From Chloroflexota bacterium (lineage in GTDB: Bacteria; Chloroflexota; Dormibacteria; Dormibacterales; Dormibacteraceae), in assembly GCA_005880345.1 (NCBI GenBank), contig VBGE01000025.1, positions 1 to 6,738 of the forward strand: a stretch of DNA of 6,738 nucleotides, read 5' to 3'. The position numbers and the translations under genes are program-made. Positions 1 to 5,978 of this stretch are shown here, piece after piece (within the stretch, counting starts at the first letter, position 1; the number at the start of each line of letters is the position of its first letter). The notes beneath the pieces were generated by a model. The model ran no database searches and was not told where the DNA came from. It saw only the letters and a list, made by a program, of their open reading frames with translations.

Positions 1-1
1 G

Positions 2-637
2 CGCAAGGCGTCGGTTCTGCACGAGGCGCGAGAGGCAATCGGTTTCGTACGCACGACTCCATGGATATGGGCCGGCATCCTGGCAGCGGCCGTGGCCAAC
101 ATCTCCCTGACCGGACCACTTCAGGTGCTGACACCGTATGTGGTCAAGTACACGCTGCACGGCGGCGTGCGCGATCTGGCGCTCGTCATCGCGGGCGGCG
201 GAGTCGGTGCAGTCGCGGCGGCGATCTACATCGCGATCAGAGGGGCGCCCCGACGCACTGTGACATGGATCTTCGTCGCCTGGGCCGCCAGCTGCCTGGC
301 GCTGACGCCGATCGGCATCGCGACCTCGGCGTGGCAGGTGGCGGGGCTCAACTTTGTGATCGGCGTCGGGCTGACGATCGGCAACCTCATCTGGTTCACG
401 CTGATGGGCACGCGCGTCCCCAACCAGATGCTGGGCCGTGTCTCGAGCCTCGACCTGATGATCTCCTTCAGCCTCACCCCGCTCTCGAACGGGCTCACCG
501 GGCCCGTGGCCGCAGTTTTTGGCGTCAGCAGGACGCTGCTCGCCGCGGGCTTGCTCGGCACCGTCGTGACGGTGGCCACCCTGTTCGTGCCGGGCGTGCG
601 CGACCCGGAGAAAACGCCCGCTCTTACCAGCGGGTGA
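2..637 (+). CDS. MFS efflux-type transporter, C-terminal part (5' end outside window)
   Basis: The frame is open from base 2 to the TGA at 635-637 and gives 211 residues, so the gene starts before the window. The fragment begins with a cytoplasmic-loop-like stretch (EAREAIGFVRTTPWIW). About six hydrophobic helices follow, matching helices 7-12 of a 12-helix major facilitator. The segment around RVPNQMLGRVSSLD, followed by a hydrophobic stretch ending in GPVAAVFG, resembles the C-terminal half of the MFS_3 / enterobactin-exporter-like group, as does the short polar tail (RDPEKTPALTSG). Members are proton-driven exporters of drugs or siderophores in the cytoplasmic membrane; the substrate cannot be read from this half. 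The last 14 bases overlap the 3' end of the convergent dehydrogenase gene and no terminator hairpin is visible between them. The family assignment is fairly firm and the substrate class is inference. Confidence 0.85.
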   Translation, partial: RKASVLHEAREAIGFVRTTPWIWAGILAAAVANISLTGPLQVLTPYVVKYTLHGGVRDLALVIAGGGVGAVAAAIYIAIRGAPRRTVTWIFVAWAASCLALTPIGIATSAWQVAGLNFVIGVGLTIGNLIWFTLMGTRVPNQMLGRVSSLDLMISFSLTPLSNGLTGPVAAVFGVSRTLLAAGLLGTVVTVATLFVPGVRDPEKTPALTSG

Positions 638-2054
638 TGAACATCTTCTTGCGCGTGTAGAACTCGATGCCGTCGGCGCCGTGGACGTGGAGGTCACCGA
701 AGAACGAGTCCTTCCAGCCCGAGAAAGGAAAGAAGGCAAACGGCTGCGCGATCGGCACGTTGACCCCAACCATGCCGGCCTCGACGCGCTCGCGAAACTC
801 GCGCGCGGCGCGCCCGCTCTTGGTGAAGAGCACGGCCATGTTGCCCAGCGTCATGGAATTGGCGATGGAGATCGCTTCCTCGAGCGTCGTCGCGCGAGCC
901 ACGGACATGACCGGTCCGAAGATCTCCTCGCGGCCGACGGTCATGGACGGCGCGACGCGGTCGAGGATGGTGGGCCCGAGGAAGTAACCGGGCCGCGACA
1001 TCTCGGAGCGTCCATCGACGAGGAGGTCGGCGCCCTCCCCCGCTCCCTGCTCGATGTATGCCGCAACTTTCTGGCGATGTTCGGTGCGAATGAGCGGGCC
1101 GACGTCGACGCCGGGTCCGTCGCCCGGGCCGACCTTCAGCTTCTTGGCACCGCTCACGAGCGCAGCAAGCAGTGGGTCCGGATCCTGGCCCACGGCCACG
1201 GTGACGCTGCCCGCCAGGCAGCGCTCGCCGGCGTTGCCGAAGCTCGCGTTGAGCAGGTGAGGGATCGCCTCTGAGATGTCCGCGTCCGGCATGACGACCA
1301 TGTGGTTCTTGGCGCCGCCGAGGGCCTGGACGCGCTTGCCGTGGCGGGCGGCTTCCGCGTAGACGTGGCGCGCCACCGGGGCCGACCCGACGAACGAGAT
1401 GGCCCGGACCGCCGGATGCTCGAGCAGCGCGTCGACCGCGGCCTTGGCGCCGTGCACGATGTTGAGCACGCCCTCGGGAAAGCCTGCCTCGAGGAACAGC
1501 TCGGCCAGCCGGACCGCGCCCAGCGGGGTTCGCTCCGAGGGCTTGAGGACGAAGGTGTTGCCCGCCACCACGGCCAGCGGGAACATCCAGAGCGGGATCA
1601 TCACTGGGAAGTTGAAAGGCGGGATCCCCGCGCATACGCCGACCGGGTATCGGTACAGGTCCTGGTCGACGCCGCCCGAGACCGCGCGGAGAGTGCGACC
1701 CTGAAGCAGAGTCGGCGCGCCGCAGGCGAAGTCGACGACGTCGATCCCTCGCCGAACCTCGCCGCGTGACTCGTCGAGCGTCTTGCCATGGTGACGCGTG
1801 ACCAGCGCCGCGAGCTCTTCGAAATGCGCCTCGAGCTGGGCTTTGTAGGCGAACATCAGGCGGGCCCGCTCCATCACCGGCGTCTGCGACCAGGCATCGA
1901 ACGCGGCCAGGGCCGCGCGGACCGCGGCGTCGACCTCGGCGGCGCCTGACAGCGCGACCTGCTCGATCACCTCGGCGGTCGCGGGGTTGTAGACGGGCAG
2001 GGTCTCGACCGCCACCTCCAGCCATCGGCCGCCGGCGAGGTTGCGCAGAGCCAC
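624..2054 (-). CDS. mmsA: methylmalonate/malonate-semialdehyde dehydrogenase (CoA-acylating)
   Basis: The 476-residue product is a cytosolic NAD-dependent aldehyde dehydrogenase. It is predicted to convert methylmalonate semialdehyde (or malonate semialdehyde) plus CoA to propionyl-CoA (or acetyl-CoA) and CO2, the last step of valine and myo-inositol catabolism. Visible hallmarks are PFNFP at 146-150 with the oxyanion-hole Asn148, KPSERTP at 171-177, and GGAKNH at 246-251, where Asn250 replaces the general-base Glu of ordinary aldehyde dehydrogenases, as is typical of this subfamily. The catalytic Cys279 lies in GNAGERCLAG, followed by EEIFGPV at 376-382 and a C-terminal block (SGWKDSFFGDLHVHG, then ending ITRW) diagnostic of MMSDH. 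Length is close to the usual 490-500. The start is GTG at 2054: the in-frame stop at 2097-2099 leaves no ATG in between, and no good Shine-Dalgarno is present (only AGG directly abutting the start). Its 3' end overlaps the convergent transporter gene. The iolA name would fit equally if the role is inositol use. Confidence 0.95.
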   Translation of the reverse strand: MALRNLAGGRWLEVAVETLPVYNPATAEVIEQVALSGAAEVDAAVRAALAAFDAWSQTPVMERARLMFAYKAQLEAHFEELAALVTRHHGKTLDESRGEVRRGIDVVDFACGAPTLLQGRTLRAVSGGVDQDLYRYPVGVCAGIPPFNFPVMIPLWMFPLAVVAGNTFVLKPSERTPLGAVRLAELFLEAGFPEGVLNIVHGAKAAVDALLEHPAVRAISFVGSAPVARHVYAEAARHGKRVQALGGAKNHMVVMPDADISEAIPHLLNASFGNAGERCLAGSVTVAVGQDPDPLLAALVSGAKKLKVGPGDGPGVDVGPLIRTEHRQKVAAYIEQGAGEGADLLVDGRSEMSRPGYFLGPTILDRVAPSMTVGREEIFGPVMSVARATTLEEAISIANSMTLGNMAVLFTKSGRAAREFRERVEAGMVGVNVPIAQPFAFFPFSGWKDSFFGDLHVHGADGIEFYTRKKMFITRW

Positions 2055-2190
2055 ACCTAAAGGATGGCAGTCGCAATGGGCCGCCGCTCGAAACTCTCAT
2101 GACATTCCAAGAGCGTTTTGAGGTATTGGCCCCAGTCTTGACCACTCCGCAGCACGCATCGACAGAGTCCCGGGGAAATGGAGGCGATGC
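2055..2190. other. divergent intergenic region
   Basis: This 136-base gap lies between the divergent starts of mmsA (-) and the membrane-protein cluster (+), so promoters for both should lie here. I find no convincing -35/-10 pair in either direction. A TTGACC at 2138-2143 and an ATGACA at 2099-2104 lack a matching -10 at suitable spacing. No clear operator-like inverted repeat is visible. The only clear element is the Shine-Dalgarno at its right end. Confidence 0.5.
2180..2184 (+). promoter_or_regulatory. ribosome binding site of the MsrQ-like gene
   Basis: GGAGG lies six bases before the ATG at 2191. This decides the start over the ATG codons at 2178 and 2188, which are in other frames and not preceded by a purine-rich site at proper distance. 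Confidence 0.8.
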
Positions 2191-2994
2191 ATGAGCACAG
2201 ATCGCGCGCATGCGTATCCCGTCCAGACGCTCAGCGGTCAACGAAGAAGCCTGGACTACGGCCGCGTCGGAGTCTGGTTCTTCCGCGCGCTACTGCTGAT
2301 TCCGTTTGTGTTGATGGCGCCGGAGGTGGTCTCAGCCAGCCTTGGGCGGCCCGATGGCGTGGCCAACGTCTCCGCATCGACCGCGGACGTCCTCGGCACG
2401 TCGACGTTTCTCATCTTCATCCTGATGCTCGCCGTCACGCCGATCGAGACGATGACCGGGTGGCGATGGCACGTGGTGCTTCGCCGCGACTACGGGATCG
2501 CCATGTTCGCCACCGCGGCTTTCGACCTGACGCTGGCGGCAATCACGACAGACGACACCTTCCCCGGCACAGTGCTGACCCATATCGGCGGCCACACGTT
2601 TCTGCTCGCGGGGACGCTGTCGACGCTCCTGCTGATCCCGCTCGTCGCGACCGCCAACCGGCCGGCCCAGCGATGGCTCGGCCGCCACTGGAAGGCCATC
2701 CAGCGCCTGACCTATGTGGTTTGGGGGACTGTCCTCCTCCATCTGCTGCTGCTGTTCGGCTTGAGCACCATCTTTCTCTACGCGGTCGCGGTCAGCATCC
2801 CGCTGGCGGTCATTCGGATCCCATCCGTGCGGCGCTGGTGGACCTCAGCCAGGAGGACCGGGGGCCGCCGAGTAGCACGGGCGGTCGCGGCCGTGGCTCT
2901 GGTCGCCGTCTTCAGCGCTGGTTTCGTACCCCTCGCCAACGAGCTCGCCCAGAAGGGATTTGCTGCGGTGACGCAGCACCCAGCCCGTGACTGA
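2191..2994 (+). CDS. MsrQ/YedZ-like ferric-reductase-type membrane protein with depleted haem ligands
   Basis: The 267-residue product is an integral membrane protein with about seven hydrophobic helices (roughly 28-48, 68-86, 101-120, 134-154, 173-190, 192-210, 229-248). The core resembles the ferric-reductase-like transmembrane domain of MsrQ, the haem b membrane subunit that passes electrons to the methionine sulfoxide reductase MsrP. Two blocks support this: WRWHVVLRRDYGIAMF (91-106), matching the family W-R...LRR-x-LG-x-x-AF pattern, and RHWKAIQRLTYVVWG (165-179), matching W-x-x-LHRL-x-Y. In these blocks the expected histidines are Asp112 (GAC, 2524-2526) and Gln171 (CAG, 2701-2703). His184, 13 residues after Gln171, is kept, as in the family spacing. 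His131 and His135 near helix 4 are other candidates. An Arg-rich loop and an extra C-terminal helix follow. No MsrP gene is in view. It heads a cluster of three overlapping genes. Fold assignment is moderate; electron transfer is doubtful. Confidence 0.7.
   Translation: MSTDRAHAYPVQTLSGQRRSLDYGRVGVWFFRALLLIPFVLMAPEVVSASLGRPDGVANVSASTADVLGTSTFLIFILMLAVTPIETMTGWRWHVVLRRDYGIAMFATAAFDLTLAAITTDDTFPGTVLTHIGGHTFLLAGTLSTLLLIPLVATANRPAQRWLGRHWKAIQRLTYVVWGTVLLHLLLLFGLSTIFLYAVAVSIPLAVIRIPSVRRWWTSARRTGGRRVARAVAAVALVAVFSAGFVPLANELAQKGFAAVTQHPARD
2961..2978 (+). other. RNA hairpin with GNRA-type tetraloop at the gene overlap
   Basis: A perfect 7-base-pair stem (TGCTGCG at 2961-2967, CGCAGCA at 2972-2978) encloses the loop GTGA, which as RNA is a GNRA tetraloop. 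It lies in the last codons of the MsrQ-like gene and ends eight bases before the GTG start (2987) of the next gene, where a Shine-Dalgarno would normally sit and none is seen. It could influence translational coupling, or may be chance in GC-rich coding sequence. Confidence 0.4.
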
Positions 2995-3322
2995 GCACGA
3001 CGCCACCCTCCGGCGCCGGCGGCGGGCGAGGCGCGTGATGGAAGGGGTCACGGCGCTCTCGGTGGCGATCGCAGTTGGCATCGGCACCAGCCAGCTCGTC
3101 GCTGAAGGTCTCGACGAATTTCTAAACCGGCCTGCCGGCGTCGGCGCGTCTCCCTCCAAGGTTGACACCGGCACGGCGACCGCAACCGCGCCACCCGAGG
3201 TCGCGCAGCTCGTCCCTCCGGCGGCAGCCGTTCCGATACCGGCGCGGATTCAACCAGACCTTCGGGCGCACCCTCCCTACTCCTTCATGGACCGGACCAG
3301 ACATCACGGCTATGAGCGCTAG
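2987..3322 (+). CDS. small single-pass membrane protein, unrecognised
   Basis: The 111-residue product matches no family I can name. It has a strongly basic N terminus (a run of Arg around residues 9-16), one hydrophobic helix at about 19-37, and then a short acidic amphipathic piece (AEGLDEFLNRP, 39-49). The tail is rich in Ala, Pro and Thr (about 50-90) and ends in a polar, His/Arg-containing segment. By the positive-inside rule the N terminus is cytoplasmic and the low-complexity tail extracytoplasmic; the helix could also act as an uncleaved signal anchor. The start is GTG at 2987, inside the end of the MsrQ-like gene (8-base overlap), and the end overlaps the next start by 11 bases. Both overlaps imply translational coupling and a joint role with its neighbours. 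There is no independent Shine-Dalgarno. The overlaps and absence of stops support a real gene, but no homologue is known to me. Confidence 0.6.
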   Translation: MTEHDATLRRRRRARRVMEGVTALSVAIAVGIGTSQLVAEGLDEFLNRPAGVGASPSKVDTGTATATAPPEVAQLVPPAAAVPIPARIQPDLRAHPPYSFMDRTRHHGYER

Positions 3323-3788
3323 GCGGCGTGTACTGGTCGCGCTCTTCGTCGCCCTTGGCTTCTACGCGCTGAGCGACATCCTTCTGTGGCAGCGGATCTT
3401 CGAGGCGAACTCGCTCTCGATGTTCGACGCCCAGTATCAGACCGGGCACGTCGCGATTCTGATCGGCCTCATCGGGACCGGCGCGGTTTTGCTGTGGGAT
3501 GCGGGAGCGTGGGCGCTGTGGTTCGGAGGCGCGCTCTACACCACGGCATTCGGCGGGGTCGCCGACGTCCTGTACTACTGGCTGGACGGCAGGTCGGTGC
3601 CGGCGGTTTTGCCATGGCTCGATCGGTCGCGCCTGGTGTTCATCCGGCCCCTGGGCGGAGACGTCACGAGCGTGGAGCTGCTCGCGTCAGCCGCCTTCTG
3701 GCTCGGTCTGTGGCTTGCGGCCTGGGTCGTTCTGGGTCAGGCTCGGCGCGCGAATGATGCGGCGGAGGTTGGGCGGGCTCCGGGATGA
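3312..3788 (+). CDS. four-helix integral membrane protein, unrecognised
   Basis: The 158-residue product is a multi-pass membrane protein that I cannot assign to a family. Hydrophobic segments lie at about 7-27, 47-63, 66-90 and 121-141. It is rich in aromatic and acidic residues at membrane borders: SDILLWQRIF (21-30), QYQTGH (41-46), LLWDAGAWALWFGG (60-73) and VADVLYYWLDG (83-93). His46 at the start of helix 2 is the only histidine. The N terminus MSARRR suggests a cytoplasmic N end. I chose the ATG at 3312 because it lies within the last bases of the preceding gene (ATGAGCGCTAG, 11-base overlap), typical of coupled translation, and because upstream residues in this frame are an Arg/Pro-rich shadow of the previous gene. 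Its 3' end overlaps the convergent hydrolase-glycosyltransferase gene by 52 bases. It probably forms a membrane complex with the MsrQ-like and single-pass proteins, which is inference from operon layout. Confidence 0.65.
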   Translation: MSARRRVLVALFVALGFYALSDILLWQRIFEANSLSMFDAQYQTGHVAILIGLIGTGAVLLWDAGAWALWFGGALYTTAFGGVADVLYYWLDGRSVPAVLPWLDRSRLVFIRPLGGDVTSVELLASAAFWLGLWLAAWVVLGQARRANDAAEVGRAPG

Positions 3789-5920
3789 GCCTGGTGGCCC
3801 AAAACGGCCGCGATGATCTCGGCTGCTCTGGCTGCGCCCCCGGGTGTCACCGCCTCATACGCGGCGCCGGCGCCTAGACGTTCACGCATCTCGGCCGCGA
3901 GACGTTCCGGAGTCGCCTCGTCGTAATCCGTCGGAGGTGGCGCGCCGTAGCGGCGGAGTCGGTTGGCGACGTGGAAGTTCTGCTCGAAGTGGTCGCGCAG
4001 CGGGATGTATATGAATGGACGCTGATTGGTGACAAGCTCCATCGTGGTCGAGAGTCCGCCCTGGACGACCGCCAGGTCGCACGATGCGAGCGTCCGAGAG
4101 AGATCGTGCACGTAGCCGCGCACCTGCATGCCTTCGACCGGCTCGAACTCGCCGGGGTCGATGCGAGGTCCGCACACCAGGAGCATCCGGGCGTCGGGCA
4201 CTGAATCGCGGAGGATGCGAAATGCATCCACGATGCGGTGCAAGAGATGCACGCCGACCGCCGACCCCCCGACCGTGGCGACGATCAGCGGCTTGTCTGC
4301 TTCGTATCCAAGCTCTCGACGCGTCGAAGATGCGTCCGCATGGGCGGTCGGGTCGAACGGCAGGACGTACCCCGCAAACTTGAAGTGCCGTTCTGTCCAT
4401 TCTGGGATCGATGGCAGGCCTGGGCCGAAGGACGCGCTGACGACGTCTTGCGGCTCGCCGATGAAGATCGAGACGTCGCGCAGGCCCGGATGCTGGGCGA
4501 TGTGTTCGAGCATCTCGGCGTTGTAGTCGGCGGTCAGGAACGCCTCTCGCTTGCCACCCGAAGGCATGGGCAGGTAGCCGACGAAGTCGCTCATCCACAC
4601 GTACGGCGAGGTCTTCAGCTCAGGGTTCTCGTGCAGGAAGTGATCGATCTCCCACCCCTCGTCGGCGATCCAGACGTCGAATTGCTCTCGCGACACGACG
4701 TCGTGGAACACCATGAAGTTTGCGCACAGGATCTCGTCCATGCGCCGCAGCATGTTGAAGGCGTGGAGGCGGTGCCGGCCTGACTCGGCGTCGACGTGCA
4801 GCGCCTCGGGCGCGAGGTCGGCGCTGGCGGGGTGGACCTTTTCTCCGCAGGCTGCCAGCAGCGTCGTCAGCGGCGGCTGGGCGAGCCACTCCACCTCCAG
4901 ACCGGGAACCTGGCGACGCAGCTCGCGAGCGATCGCCACGTCGCGCCACGCGTGGCCGAGGCCGATCGGCGAGCTGACCAGCAGTGCGCGCGGCGCGCCG
5001 TTCTTGGGTCTAGCCCTTCGTGCCGGCGGCTTGCCATCCACAAACTCGCTGATGAGCCTGTTCACTCGCACGGGGTGGCGCGCCATCGGGATGTGCCCGG
5101 CGCCCTCGAGCAGCACATAGCGGCTGTCTGTGAGCTTGGCGAGGATCTGGCTTCGCTCGATCGGCTGGCAGTTGTCGCGATCGCCCTGCACGATCAGGAC
5201 CGGACACTGCACCTGCCGGCAGAGAGCTTCCACTTCCTCTTTCGTGCTGGCCGCGAGCTGCTCGTCCATGAGCAGCACTTCCACGTCGCCATCGAGCCCG
5301 TAGGCGATGGCATCCTCGACCTGCTTGGTCGAATGAGGCTCGGGGAACATCTCGCCGAAGAAGAATTCGAGGAAATCGGCGTAGTGGTGCCGGATGTGGT
5401 GCTCGTTGAACTTGAACCAACCCTCGGGGTTTTCAACCGGCTGGTCCCAGACCGCCATCGCGGCGGTTCGATTCGCATGGCGCGGTGTGACCACGGGAAG
5501 GCCTGTGCCGATGGCGACGATGCCGAGCACGCGATCGGGATGCCTGGCGGCAAGACACACAGAAGGAAAGACGCCGTCCGAACAGATGCCGGCAAGATAG
5601 GCGGCATCCGTTCCGGTCGCATCCATCACCGCGAGGCAGTCGTCGACGCGCGCGTTGGCCGGCCACGTGCCCTTCGGGTCGGGAAAGTCGGAGAGGCCCT
5701 GTCCACGTCCGTCGAATGTCACCACGCGAAAGTGGCGCGCGAGATAGTGGACCTGGGCCTTCCACAGCCGCGAATGCGAGATCGAGTTGGCCGGGATGAA
5801 CACGATCGTCTTGGGACCGCCGCCGAAGACCTCGTAGTGGATGCGCAGGCCGTCGAACGACTTCGCGTGACCTGAAGAATCAGGCTGTCTCGCTCGTGTC
5901 CCGGTCTCGGTGATCGCCAT
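3737..5920 (-). CDS. alpha/beta hydrolase fused to GT1/GT28-type glycosyltransferase
   Basis: The 727-residue cytosolic protein has two enzyme domains. Residues about 20-293 form an alpha/beta hydrolase: strand and oxyanion region IVFIPANS (39-46), FDGRGQGLSDF (69-79), nucleophile elbow LAGICSDG (109-116) with Cys113 in the nucleophile position, acid Asp249 in GDRD, and His276 in GAGHIP. The internal segment FGEMFPEPHSTKQVEDA (188-204) marks an actinobacterial-type hydrolase subfamily. A Pro/Arg-rich linker (296-309) follows. Residues about 310-705 resemble MurG/UDP-glycosyltransferases. The N-terminal domain opens with SSPIGLGHAWRDVAIA (316-331). The C-terminal nucleotide-sugar domain has TVGGSAVGVH (549-558), VVQGGLSTTMEL (618-629) and PLRDHFEQNFH (640-650). 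No signal peptide or membrane helix is apparent. The ATG start has AGAGG seven bases upstream. The gene follows the methyltransferase gene and probably belongs to the same pathway. Substrates are unknown: candidates are a glycolipid or natural product, or glycosylation of a toxic compound. Confidence 0.88.
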   Translation of the reverse strand: MAITETGTRARQPDSSGHAKSFDGLRIHYEVFGGGPKTIVFIPANSISHSRLWKAQVHYLARHFRVVTFDGRGQGLSDFPDPKGTWPANARVDDCLAVMDATGTDAAYLAGICSDGVFPSVCLAARHPDRVLGIVAIGTGLPVVTPRHANRTAAMAVWDQPVENPEGWFKFNEHHIRHHYADFLEFFFGEMFPEPHSTKQVEDAIAYGLDGDVEVLLMDEQLAASTKEEVEALCRQVQCPVLIVQGDRDNCQPIERSQILAKLTDSRYVLLEGAGHIPMARHPVRVNRLISEFVDGKPPARRARPKNGAPRALLVSSPIGLGHAWRDVAIARELRRQVPGLEVEWLAQPPLTTLLAACGEKVHPASADLAPEALHVDAESGRHRLHAFNMLRRMDEILCANFMVFHDVVSREQFDVWIADEGWEIDHFLHENPELKTSPYVWMSDFVGYLPMPSGGKREAFLTADYNAEMLEHIAQHPGLRDVSIFIGEPQDVVSASFGPGLPSIPEWTERHFKFAGYVLPFDPTAHADASSTRRELGYEADKPLIVATVGGSAVGVHLLHRIVDAFRILRDSVPDARMLLVCGPRIDPGEFEPVEGMQVRGYVHDLSRTLASCDLAVVQGGLSTTMELVTNQRPFIYIPLRDHFEQNFHVANRLRRYGAPPPTDYDEATPERLAAEMRERLGAGAAYEAVTPGGAARAAEIIAAVLGHQAHPGARPTSAASFARRA

Positions 5921-5927
5921 CTAAGAA

Positions 5928-5932
5928 CCTCT
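5928..5932 (-). promoter_or_regulatory. ribosome binding site of the hydrolase-glycosyltransferase gene
   Basis: On the minus strand AGAGG lies seven bases before the ATG at 5920-5918, which supports this start and independent translation of the fusion gene from the upstream methyltransferase gene. Confidence 0.7.
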
Positions 5933-5942
5933 AAGTGTGAAT

Positions 5943-5972
5943 AAGGCGGGCGGCCTTGCGACCGCCCGCCTT
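5943..5972 (-). terminator. strong hairpin between methyltransferase and fusion gene, possible terminator or attenuator
   Basis: A perfect 11-base-pair inverted repeat (AAGGCGGGCGG at 5943-5953 and CCGCCCGCCTT at 5962-5972) with an 8-base loop lies six bases after the methyltransferase stop. Read on the minus strand it is followed by TTATTCACACTT, only loosely U-rich, so it is a weak intrinsic terminator at best. It could instead give partial read-through or protect the upstream mRNA end. It ends ten bases before the Shine-Dalgarno of the fusion gene. Confidence 0.55.
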
Positions 5973-5978
5973 TGCGGA

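Noticed and set aside
600..670. A shared terminator between the convergent transporter and mmsA genes
   Set aside because: The two coding regions overlap by 14 bases and no stable hairpin with a T-tract is visible on either strand nearby.
2138..2166. Possible sigma-70-type promoter beginning with TTGACC at 2138
   Set aside because: No TATAAT-like hexamer occurs 16-19 bases downstream (the 17-base position reads GACAGA). The ATGACA at 2099 fails the same way.
694..2241. A 515-codon minus-strand open frame overlapping mmsA in another frame
   Set aside because: The translation is dominated by Arg, Gly, Ala and Pro, as expected of an out-of-frame reading, whereas the mmsA frame carries the full set of dehydrogenase motifs.
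3162..3311. An upstream extension of the four-helix protein to an ATG at 3162
   Set aside because: The extra 50 residues are Arg/Pro-rich and lie wholly within the preceding gene. The ATG at 3312 with an 11-base overlap fits coupled translation better.
4796..5875. A 359-codon open frame on the plus strand antisense to the hydrolase-glycosyltransferase gene
   Set aside because: It is a composition shadow in GC-rich DNA. Its product has no recognisable motif, while the opposite strand encodes clear enzyme domains throughout.
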